A stretch of DNA of 51,530 bases, from positions 1 to 51,530 of the forward strand of contig JBOGVA010000048.1 of NCBI GenBank assembly GCA_050692195.1, read 5' to 3'. The position numbers were made by a program, and so were the translations under genes. This document shows positions 1 to 10,349 of this stretch, piece after piece; position 1 is the first letter of the stretch, and each line of letters starts with the position of its first letter. Source of the stretch: JBOGVA01 sp050692195 (GTDB lineage Bacteria > Actinomycetota > UBA4738). The notes beneath the pieces were generated by a model. It made no database searches, had not been told where the DNA came from, and was given only the letters and a program-made list of their open reading frames with translations.

Positions 1-77
1 TGGTCGTCCTGGTGCTCGAACACCATCCGGACGGCCCGCTCACGGACCTCCTGCGGATACCTGCTTCGTCGTGTCAT
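1..77 (-). CDS. IS3-family transposase OrfA, N-terminal 25 residues (partial)
   Basis: The frame starts at ATG 77-75 on the minus strand and runs off the window. The visible residues MTRRSRYPQEVRERAVRMV match the usual opening of IS3/IS911-type OrfA proteins (basic start, then a YP.E.RERAVR.V helix), the helix-turn-helix subunit that binds the element's ends. A GAGAGGTTGGAG stretch upstream could be the ribosome binding site. OrfB, the DDE catalytic part, would lie outside the window. Family assignment rests on this short motif and the element terminus next to it. Confidence 0.65.
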   Translation of the reverse strand, partial: MTRRSRYPQEVRERAVRMVFEHQDD

Positions 78-127
78 GGCTCCAACCTCTCACGAGTCGG
101 AGCCTCCAAGAAACCCGGGGCGGTTCA
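1..127 (-). mobile_element. Terminus of an IS3-family insertion sequence, cut by the window edge
   Basis: Read on the minus strand, the element begins at base 127 with TGAACCGCCCCGGG, a terminal sequence I recall from many actinobacterial IS3-family elements. It is followed 50 nt later by a transposase start codon. Only this end is present; the rest lies beyond base 1. The first three bases (TGA) fall exactly on the stop codon of the nucleotidyltransferase fragment beside it, which places the insertion junction inside that gene. No target duplication can be assessed because the other end is missing. Confidence 0.7.
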
Positions 128-340
128 GACGACCTGGAGCCGTGGTGGCGGCAATGCCGCACGAAAATCGCTCACGACGAGCACGTCGATGTCACTCCAC
201 TCAGACACGACGGTTCCTCGCGCCCAGGATCCGATCAGAACCACGGGCTCATTCGGTGGCAAGGTTTGCAGCAGGCGGCGTAGATACTTCCGCTCCGGAA
301 GCGTTTCGAGAATCGAGGCCATGTGCTGGACCGAGGTCAT
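125..340 (-). pseudogene. MNT-type minimal nucleotidyltransferase (antitoxin-like), 3' end removed by IS insertion
   Basis: The 71-residue product carries the nucleotidyltransferase signature GSWARG...SDIDVLVV at about residues 45-66, the catalytic motif of minimal nucleotidyltransferases paired with HEPN toxins, where MntA-type enzymes AMPylate and silence the toxin. The spacing between GS and DID is 11 residues, one more than the common 10. The start ATG (340-338) overlaps the stop of the HEPN-like gene as ATGA, so the two were translationally coupled. Family members are usually 95-140 residues. This one stops five residues after LPPPR, and its TGA stop is the first three bases of the neighbouring IS3 terminus. 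The C-terminal part with the third acidic residue is therefore missing and activity is doubtful. Confidence 0.72.
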
Positions 341-714
341 CCGTCCCCCTGAAACAGACCAGCGACGGCCTCGATGTAGTCCTCGACTGCCACAGCGATG
401 TCCTCGGGGCTGAGAGTTTCTGAAGGCTGTACCTCGCCGTAGGCCTCGCTCTTCCTGAGGGAATTCAGCTCCGTCAAGAGGTCCGCGATATCGGGGAGGC
501 CGTGTGCTTGATGCAAGCTTCGAGCGGCCTCGACCTTGCTCGGATGGGTCGTCTTCCAGGCAAGACCGAAGTGATCGGCGGCCGCGACAACTGCGTTCTC
601 CAGCCCGTAGAAGCCGTAGATGGCCAGATCCGACCAATCGACCGGCTCGGTCCAAGCCACCTGAACCCGGGCCAGTTGCTCGGGCGCCTTGCTGAGCTTG
701 TCCGGCTCCGGCAT
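337..714 (-). CDS. HEPN-domain-like protein, probable toxin partner of the adjacent MNT gene
   Basis: This 125-residue, mainly helical acidic protein precedes and overlaps (ATGA) a nucleotidyltransferase of the MNT type, the usual order of HEPN/MNT toxin-antitoxin modules. The segment LNSLRKSEAYGEV (about residues 83-95) sits where HEPN proteins carry their R-X4-6-H ribonuclease motif, but here Arg is followed by Tyr and no His, so RNase activity cannot be claimed. ATG 714-712 is taken as the start; no strong Shine-Dalgarno is visible. The assignment leans on the operon partner and the helical YG.ENA..AA...G pattern at residues 34-50. With the antitoxin gene broken, either this protein is inactive or it is neutralised by a homologue elsewhere. 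Confidence 0.5.
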   Translation of the reverse strand: MPEPDKLSKAPEQLARVQVAWTEPVDWSDLAIYGFYGLENAVVAAADHFGLAWKTTHPSKVEAARSLHQAHGLPDIADLLTELNSLRKSEAYGEVQPSETLSPEDIAVAVEDYIEAVAGLFQGDG

Positions 715-920
715 GGCCTCAGTGTAGAGCCCCTCAAGCTGTGGCCGGCGACCTGACTCATCCTCTTAGACCGCCCCTCTTGCTGGGTCGCGTTGACGAA
801 AAGTTGACGGAAGGGCGGGACGAGGGTCCGCTCAGGAGAATCCAGGGAGTCCAATGGAGGGCTGTGACCAGCCGGTTTGTAGGAGAGGGCGCCCAACCAG
901 CGGGGCTTGAAGGGTTCTGC

Positions 921-970
921 CCTCCTTGACGCGGAAGAGGTCAGAGGTTCAAATCCTCTAGCGCCCACCA
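921..970 (+). pseudogene. 3' half of tRNA-Val(GAC): anticodon arm to CCA, with a degenerate 5' half
   Basis: An anticodon loop TTGACGC (926-932, anticodon GAC), stem GGAAG, variable AGGTC, a perfect T arm (943-959, loop TTCAAAT), acceptor strand AGCGCCC (960-966) and ACCA (967-970) are all present. Upstream, GGGCGCC at 887-893 could pair with the acceptor strand, but the 27 nt between it and the anticodon stem form no D arm and the stem 5' strand CCTCC has a mismatch. It is therefore not an intact tRNA. A tRNA 3' half of about 48 nt is the typical footprint left by integrase-mediated insertion. Confidence 0.65.
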
Positions 971-1010
971 AGCAGAATCGCGGCGCCCTTCCCAGGGTCG
1001 ACGTCGTTGC

Positions 1011-1478
1011 CTAAGACGTTGTGAGCCGCGGGGCAGGAGCGCCACTTCTCCATTTCGTCCTCAGCGCGTCGCCGGTGCAAGGATCCATGCAGGTCCCGGT
1101 CGGGCAGCAGGACCCCATGCAACACTGACCCACGATCGGGCAGTCGGCATCGGACTGGCACGGTGGGTAGTCCGCACAGAAGAAGCTCGGGAACGCCCTG
1201 CACTCGCACGCCGAGTGATCGATGTTGTTCAGGCACAGGCACGAGCCTCCACAGCCGTCGGGGTTGCAGAACACCGCAACACCGCACGGGATGCCCGGCT
1301 CACACCCGCAATCCGGACACCCGGCCGGCTCACATCCCCCGGGCGGGGTCTGGGCGAACGCCGGCGCTCTGAGGCTCGTCAGGACCGGAGCCGACCACAC
1401 AACGGCTGCTCCGGCTCCGATCCGCTTCAGCATCCTCCTCCGGGAAACTCCATCCCGGACCTCAAGCTCATCGCTCAT
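1011..1478 (-). CDS. Tat-exported cysteine-rich protein of unknown function
   Basis: The 155-residue product opens with a twin-arginine signal: SRRRMLKRIG at about residues 12-21, a hydrophobic stretch and a probable AFA-Q cleavage near residue 43. The mature part holds 20 cysteines in roughly 90 residues, in clusters such as CPDCGC, QCCMGSCC and CMDPC, suggesting a disulfide-knotted or metal-binding exported protein. Tat export fits a protein that folds or binds a cofactor before secretion. The last 21 residues have no Cys and are basic. GAGGGGGA lies 6 nt before the ATG on the minus strand. The gene stands alone beside a tRNA remnant. I do not recognise a family. Confidence 0.6.
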   Translation of the reverse strand: MSDELEVRDGVSRRRMLKRIGAGAAVVWSAPVLTSLRAPAFAQTPPGGCEPAGCPDCGCEPGIPCGVAVFCNPDGCGGSCLCLNNIDHSACECRAFPSFFCADYPPCQSDADCPIVGQCCMGSCCPTGTCMDPCTGDALRTKWRSGAPAPRLTTS

Positions 1479-2033
1479 CGAAGTCCCCCTCTTCGAAGTT
1501 GATGATTTCGCCCCGTCGCGTACCCAAGCATTACTGCTCGCAGCGGCTCCAGGCGCATCGTCCGGAGGCCGTATCTTTCCTTAGGGGCATCGGGGCTGGG
1601 AGTTGCCAGATGGTCGTCGCGAGACGCGAGGTGGCGGTCCGAGCGACCGCCGAGCTCACCGACGACTTCTGGGAGCGGCTGAGGCGCGCTCCGCGTGGGG
1701 AGGAGCGGTCAGGCCACGGCCTCGAGCCGGAACGGCTAGCCGGCCACGGGCAGCCCAGCAGCGGGGCCCGCTAGCGCCCACCACGAAGGTCCTGTCGGAG
1801 GCCTTCGCTCATGCTCGAACCCCCGGGAGCCGAACCTGCTTGGTGACGTCCAAGAGAGAGGGCATCAGTTCACTACCATGGCGTTTGAAGGAAGCCTGAT
1901 CTGGGTAATGCACCCCGGCACTCCGAGGGGGGGTTAGTGCGGGCTGGGCGAACAGAGAGCCCTGGTTCGGGCAGAGCCGGCGATCCGACGAGGAGCCGCT
2001 GCCATCGATAGGCGCGCTCCACCGCATTCGTCC
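1479..2033. other. 555-bp gap without a supportable gene
   Basis: No open frame here has recognisable protein features or a good ribosome binding site. The left edge must hold the promoter of the minus-strand Cys-rich gene, and the right edge that of the phosphatase gene. One detail stands out: CTAGCGCCCACCA at 1771-1783 repeats exactly the 3' end of the tRNA-Val remnant at 958-970. Confidence 0.6.
1771..1783 (+). repeat. 13-bp exact copy of the tRNA-Val remnant 3' end
   Basis: CTAGCGCCCACCA is identical to bases 958-970. The sequence just before it (GGGCAGCCCAGCAGCGGGGC) also resembles the degenerate 5' half of the first remnant (GGGCGCCCAACCAGCGGGGC). It could be a second, older attachment-site relic or coincidence. 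Confidence 0.35.
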
Positions 2034-3803
2034 GTGATGTCCGCGGATCCACCTCCCCGGTCATCGGCCGCAACGCCCCTTTCTGCTGAAGCGCTGGCGA
2101 AGATCGTCCATTTCGACGACTGTCTGAGTCGCTGCGCCACCAGCGCCGACGTGATCTCGGCTGCGGTCGGGCCCGGTCTCGATGCATTCGGGGCCAAGGC
2201 AGCGGTCATCGGGTTGACGGACTTCCAGCTTCGGCTCGAGCCCGTCGTGGGCAGCGCGGGCGTCGAGGGACTCGCCGCTCGTTGCGCAAGGCTCGCCCTG
2301 GACGCTCCGGTCCCCATCACCGAGACCATCCGCACGGGCAAGCCCGTCAACCTGCGGCCGCTGACGGAGAGCGCCGTCGGCGATCGATCCGGCGCCGAAC
2401 TTGGAGCGGTTAGTGAGTGCACCCTCCCCATCCTCGGTCCTCGGGGGATTGTCGGGGCAATCTGGCTGTTCCTCGGTCCGGACGAGCCTCCGCATGAGGC
2501 CGGTCTCATCTCCGTTCTGATCGCGCGGCTGGCTGACGCCATCGACCGAGCGCGGCTGCTGGAGTCGGAGCGGCGCATGCGCTCGCGGGCCGAGTGGTCC
2601 GCGGCCAGGTTGTCGCGCGTGCAATCGTTGACTTCAGGTCTTTCCGCAGCGCTCGGCCCCGTAGACGTCGCCGACGTGGTCATGACGCATGCCCTTGCCG
2701 AGCTGGGCGCGACCGGAGGGACGTGCTACATGCTGGTCGATGACGGGACTCTGAAGCCCGTGCGCTCCATCGGTGCCGAGAGGGGGTCGCGCTCCGCGAT
2801 CTCGATCGAGAACGAAGAATTGAGGGCGATCCTCAAGGGTGGCGCGGTGGTCGTCCTCCCACCCAAACCCGGTCTCTCTGGCGGGCCCGGGAACGGCAGT
2901 CCCAGAGCCGTCGTGCCGCTGGCGCTGAGAGGCGAGGTTCTCGGCGCCATCGAGTTGACGTTCCCCCGCGACAGGGAGCTGGACGGAGAGCTCCGTTCCT
3001 TCTTGGCCGCCCTCGGAACGCAGTGCGCCCAGGCGGTCGAACGCGCCCGCCTCTATGCGCAACGCGCGAAGGAGGCCCACGTGTTGCAGGCCTCGCTGAT
3101 GCCCCCTGCCCTCCCCCATATCCCCGGTCTCGATATCGCAGCTGCGTACCGACCCTTCGGAGACGGAACCGTGGTCGGAGGAGACTTCTATGACGTCTAT
3201 GCACTCGGGGAGGCCCGATGGGGTCTCGTCGTCGGTGATGTTTCCGGCAGGGGCATCGAGGCTGCCGCGATCACGTCACTCGCGCGCTACACCACTCGGG
3301 CCGCGGCGCTTCTGGGCATGGGGCCCGCCGATGTCTTGGGTACCCTGAACCGAGTCATGCTCTCGGAACCGCTCGGAGAGCGGTTCTGCACGATCGTGCA
3401 TGGCGTCCTCGAGCCGGCGGCAGGCGGCGTTGCCGTCACGCTGAGCCTCGGCGGCCATCCTCGTCCACTCTTGCTGGATCGGCGGACGAGATCCATAAAC
3501 GCTGTCGGAACGCCGGGGACCGCCGTAGGGATCGTGCCGGATCCGGCTCTGACGGAAACGCGCCTTACACTGCGCAACGGACACGTACTCCTCTTCTTTA
3601 CCGACGGTTGCGTCGATATCCATGCCGAAGACGGGACGAGGTCCGATGAGGGCGTGTTGATCGACGTGCTTCGCGAGTACGCCGAGGAGGACGCCACCGA
3701 GTTGACCAAACGCCTCGAAGACCAAGTCATGAATTCGAAGGGGGGACCGAGCGCAGACGACGTGGCTTTGCTCGTCTTGAGAGCTCAGAACGATGAACCC
3801 TAA
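2034..3803 (+). CDS. GAF-GAF-PP2C (SpoIIE/RsbU-type) serine/threonine phosphatase
   Basis: A 589-residue soluble protein. Residues about 20-175 and 195-340 look like two GAF sensor domains. A coiled linker follows, then a PP2C/SpoIIE phosphatase domain (about 350-585). Metal-binding acidic residues are in place: VVGGDFYD (Asp384), GDVSGRG (Asp402), FFTDG (Asp524) and ADDVALL (Asp575/576). Enzymes of this type dephosphorylate STAS anti-sigma antagonists in partner-switching pathways, so small-molecule or redox sensing by GAF probably controls a stress sigma factor. GTG 2034 and ATG 2037 are both possible starts; neither has a strong Shine-Dalgarno. It precedes the giant HAMP kinase by 57 nt, and a receiver/RsbW-like protein ends the same gene run. 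No STAS protein is visible in the window. Confidence 0.88.
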   Translation: MMSADPPPRSSAATPLSAEALAKIVHFDDCLSRCATSADVISAAVGPGLDAFGAKAAVIGLTDFQLRLEPVVGSAGVEGLAARCARLALDAPVPITETIRTGKPVNLRPLTESAVGDRSGAELGAVSECTLPILGPRGIVGAIWLFLGPDEPPHEAGLISVLIARLADAIDRARLLESERRMRSRAEWSAARLSRVQSLTSGLSAALGPVDVADVVMTHALAELGATGGTCYMLVDDGTLKPVRSIGAERGSRSAISIENEELRAILKGGAVVVLPPKPGLSGGPGNGSPRAVVPLALRGEVLGAIELTFPRDRELDGELRSFLAALGTQCAQAVERARLYAQRAKEAHVLQASLMPPALPHIPGLDIAAAYRPFGDGTVVGGDFYDVYALGEARWGLVVGDVSGRGIEAAAITSLARYTTRAAALLGMGPADVLGTLNRVMLSEPLGERFCTIVHGVLEPAAGGVAVTLSLGGHPRPLLLDRRTRSINAVGTPGTAVGIVPDPALTETRLTLRNGHVLLFFTDGCVDIHAEDGTRSDEGVLIDVLREYAEEDATELTKRLEDQVMNSKGGPSADDVALLVLRAQNDEP

Positions 3804-3860
3804 GAGCTCGACGCCGAGCGGCGCGGTTCCCGCTGCGATCCGAGAGGAGAAAGGTGACCG

Positions 3861-8060
<4,200 letters not shown>

Positions 8061-8064
8061 CAAC

Positions 8065-9219
8065 ATGGCAAACATCCTGCTGGTCGACGATCGAGCCGAG
8101 AATCTCCGAGCGCTCGAGGCAGTGCTGGAGCCTCTGGGGCACAACCTGATCCGTGCGCAGTCGGGCGAACAGGCACTGGCCTGCCTCCTCAGGGAGGACG
8201 TCGCCCTCATCCTCCTCGACGTCATGATGCCCGGCCTCGACGGCTTCGAGACAGCAGAGCTCATCAAACAGCGAGCGAGGACCCGCGACGTCCCGATCAT
8301 CTTCCTGACGGCGCTCAATCAGGCCATCGAGCACCACCTGAGGGGATACGGGGCGGGTGCGGTCGACTACATCACCAAGCCCCTGGATGCCCACATCCTG
8401 CGCTCGAAGGTATCCGTGTTCCTCGATCTCCACGAGAAGCGTGAATTGTTGCTGGCGCAGGCCGAGGAGCTCCGCAAACGACTCAAGGAACGAGACCGAG
8501 CGCAGCGCGCGCTGGCGCGTCGGACCGGCGAGTTGGCGCGTTCCAACACCGAGCTCGATCAGTTCGTGCAGGTCGCCTCGCATGACATACGGGAACCTCT
8601 GGACAACATGGCGGGTTTCCTCGAGCTCATCGCCCAAGCATCCGCCCGTCCCGCCGACGGTGACCTCACGTTGTTGGTCGCCCGAGCGATCGCCCAGGCG
8701 GAGCGCATGCGTGGGGCGATCGACACGTTGCTCAGCTCGACGAGGCCGAGCGACGGGATCGACACGAGCGAGGTCGTCGAGTTCGACAAGGTTCTTGACC
8801 AGGCGATCGACGATCTCGACGGCCCGCTCGAGGAGAACGGCGCCCGCGTGATCCGGACAACGCTTCCAACCGTGCGCGGAGACTTCTGGCAGCTGGTCGA
8901 GCTGGTGAGGCTTCTGATGGAAAACGCCCTCAGGCTGCGAGGGGACGATGCTCCCGAGGTGCGGTTCCACGCGACCGAGGGGCCGCAGGAGCATCTCATC
9001 TCGGTCCGGGACAACGGGCGTGGCATCGATCCCCGAGAGGCCGCCCGCCTCTTCACCGTGTTCGGCAGGACGGGTTCCTCGCAGGCCCGTGGAGCCACCG
9101 ACGTGGACCTCGCCACATGCCGCAGGATCGTCGAGCGGCACGGTGGGCGAATCTGGCTCGAATCGCAGCCGGAACGCGGATCCACGGTCTTCTTCACCGT
9201 CCCTCGCACCGAAGACTGA
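8065..9219 (+). CDS. Response regulator-histidine kinase fusion (REC-HisKA-HATPase)
   Basis: 384 residues. The N-terminal receiver (1-120) has ILLVDD, phospho-acceptor Asp52 in LILLDVMMPGLDG, and the KP of ITKPLD. A coiled linker (about 125-165) leads to a HisKA-like helix LDQFVQVASHDIREPL, whose His is followed by DIREP as in phytochrome-type kinases, then a HATPase ending in EQ...GSTVFFTVPR. The G2 box is weak (GATDVDLATCRRIV replaces the usual glycine-rich GLGLA), so ATP use may differ. The ATG at 8065 is preferred to an in-frame start 45 nt upstream, because it lies just after the previous stop and begins directly with the receiver strand. It probably receives phosphate from the upstream hybrid kinase and passes it on. 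Confidence 0.88.
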   Translation: MANILLVDDRAENLRALEAVLEPLGHNLIRAQSGEQALACLLREDVALILLDVMMPGLDGFETAELIKQRARTRDVPIIFLTALNQAIEHHLRGYGAGAVDYITKPLDAHILRSKVSVFLDLHEKRELLLAQAEELRKRLKERDRAQRALARRTGELARSNTELDQFVQVASHDIREPLDNMAGFLELIAQASARPADGDLTLLVARAIAQAERMRGAIDTLLSSTRPSDGIDTSEVVEFDKVLDQAIDDLDGPLEENGARVIRTTLPTVRGDFWQLVELVRLLMENALRLRGDDAPEVRFHATEGPQEHLISVRDNGRGIDPREAARLFTVFGRTGSSQARGATDVDLATCRRIVERHGGRIWLESQPERGSTVFFTVPRTED

Positions 9220-9980
9220 TGTTTACGCTCCTGGTCGTGGACGACGATCCGGATTCCCGGTTGCTCGTGGCCCACGCGCTCAAGGAGGCGAAGACGTTCA
9301 AGATCATCGGCGAGGCAGCGCAAGCAGAAGATGCCGCTTCCCTGGCCTCCTCGTGGCGTCCTGACATCGTGATGCTTGATCCGGTGCTTCGCGAAGAAGA
9401 CGGCCAGTGGGCGCTTCCCCGCATCCGCGAGGCTGCCCCGGAAACGAAGGTCGTGCTCTATTCAGCCTTCCCACCCTCGGAGCTCAGGTTCGCCGCCTTG
9501 TCCGGGGGTGCCGTCGGGTATCTCGAGAAGAGTCGCTCGCCGCTCACCCTCGCCGACGACCTGCTTGCCGTGTGCGGCCTGCTCGATGTCGTAGAGGCCG
9601 GAATCAGCCAGGCAAAGGCGCGTCTTGGGGCGCATATCCAGTCCCCTCGCCTGGCGAGACGATTCGTCAAGCGAGCGCTCGAGCGATGGGGGGTGAGGAG
9701 CGAGATCGAGGTGGTCGAGCTCCTGGTGAGCGAGCTCGTCACGAACTCCATCGTTCACGCCCGTTCGGACGTGGAAGTCTCCGTTACCGTCTCCTCGGAT
9801 CACGTACGCGTGACGGTCTTCGATTCCAGCCTGGACCCGCCAGTTCGTAAGGCGATACGACCGGACGGGGCGTCGGGTCGTGGCCTCCTCATGCTCGACG
9901 CGCTCTCTTCGTCCTGGGGAATCGACTTCACGCCCGGCGGAAAGAGCCTGTGGTTCGAGATCAAGAACGAATTCCGCTAA
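9219..9980 (+). CDS. Receiver domain fused to an RsbW-like anti-sigma/serine kinase ATPase
   Basis: 253 residues. The ATG shares its A with the previous gene's TGA stop (TGATG), indicating coupling; upstream in-frame starts would lie within the preceding gene. The receiver (1-125) has VVDDDPD and Asp54 in IVMLDP, with YLEKS supplying the conserved Lys. Residues about 140-253 are a GHKL ATPase of the RsbW/SpoIIAB kind: ELLVSELVTNSIVHA (N box) and GRGLLMLDALSSSWG. RsbW proteins bind sigma factors and phosphorylate STAS antagonists. A receiver on the same chain would let the upstream kinases set its activity. Together with the PP2C gene at the head of the block this makes a phosphorelay-controlled partner switch, though sigma factor and antagonist are not encoded here. 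Confidence 0.85.
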   Translation: MFTLLVVDDDPDSRLLVAHALKEAKTFKIIGEAAQAEDAASLASSWRPDIVMLDPVLREEDGQWALPRIREAAPETKVVLYSAFPPSELRFAALSGGAVGYLEKSRSPLTLADDLLAVCGLLDVVEAGISQAKARLGAHIQSPRLARRFVKRALERWGVRSEIEVVELLVSELVTNSIVHARSDVEVSVTVSSDHVRVTVFDSSLDPPVRKAIRPDGASGRGLLMLDALSSSWGIDFTPGGKSLWFEIKNEFR

Positions 9981-10118
9981 CCGTCGCCCGTCAGCCCGAG
10001 GAGCTCGGCGACCACTCGATGGTTCGGACCTCGACCGCCCCGGCTATGCCTTTCAGCTCCACCGATCGGGGCTACCCCACCCTCCGGCTCGGGTTTTGCG
10101 CGGTTTCAGGGGTGGTGC

Positions 10119-10130
10119 GACACTAGTGTC
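10119..10130. promoter_or_regulatory. 12-bp perfect palindrome in the gap before tRNA-Val
   Basis: GACACTAGTGTC is a perfect palindrome in the 260-bp non-coding stretch between the RsbW-like gene and the tRNA gene. It could be an operator; no regulator is assigned. Confidence 0.25.
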
Positions 10131-10224
10131 TCCCCCGACTGAATCGAAAGGACGTCCGGACCTTACGGTTCGGCGAGGGCGGCGGCGCGACGCGGGCACG
10201 CGCCGTCGCCTCTATTTCGGGTGC

Positions 10225-10230
10225 TATCTT
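10225..10230 (+). promoter_or_regulatory. -10 hexamer TATCTT of tRNA-Val(CAC)
   Basis: TATCTT ends 10 nt before the mature tRNA 5' end, the usual distance for a tRNA promoter. No clear -35 element is visible. Confidence 0.45.
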
Positions 10231-10240
10231 GGGGGTTCCC

Positions 10241-10312
10241 GGGCGCGTAGCTCAGCGGGAGAGCGCTGCCTTCACACGGCAGAGGTCGTAGGTTCAAATC
10301 CTGCCGCGCCCA
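10241..10312 (+). tRNA. tRNA-Val (anticodon CAC)
   Basis: A complete cloverleaf: acceptor GGGCGCG/CGCGCCC (10241-10247 with 10305-10311), D arm TAGCTCAGCGGGAGAGC, anticodon stem CTGCC/GGCAG with loop TTCACAC (anticodon CAC), variable AGGTC, T arm GTAGG-TTCAAAT-CCTGC, discriminator A. CCA is not encoded (the next bases are CGC), so it must be added enzymatically. The valine tRNA remnant at 921-970 differs in this: it does encode CCA and has a different anticodon stem, so it does not derive from this gene. Confidence 0.95.
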
Positions 10313-10336
10313 CGCAAGCGTCGGTCTCAGAGCCCC

Positions 10337-10342
10337 TATCAT
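10337..10342 (+). promoter_or_regulatory. -10 hexamer TATCAT of thrS, leaderless spacing
   Basis: TATCAT ends 7 nt before the thrS ATG, and no Shine-Dalgarno lies between. Transcription would start at or next to the start codon. Confidence 0.55.
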
Positions 10343-10349
10343 CCTTGCC

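Noticed and set aside
887..970. A functional tRNA-Val(GAC) gene
   Set aside because: The T arm, anticodon loop and CCA are fine, but no D arm can be formed in the 27 nt after GGGCGCC and the anticodon stem has a mismatch.
1499..1774. 91-residue plus-strand ORF in the gap before the phosphatase gene
   Set aside because: No ribosome binding site, low-complexity translation and no family features; only a short TDDFWERLRR segment looks protein-like.
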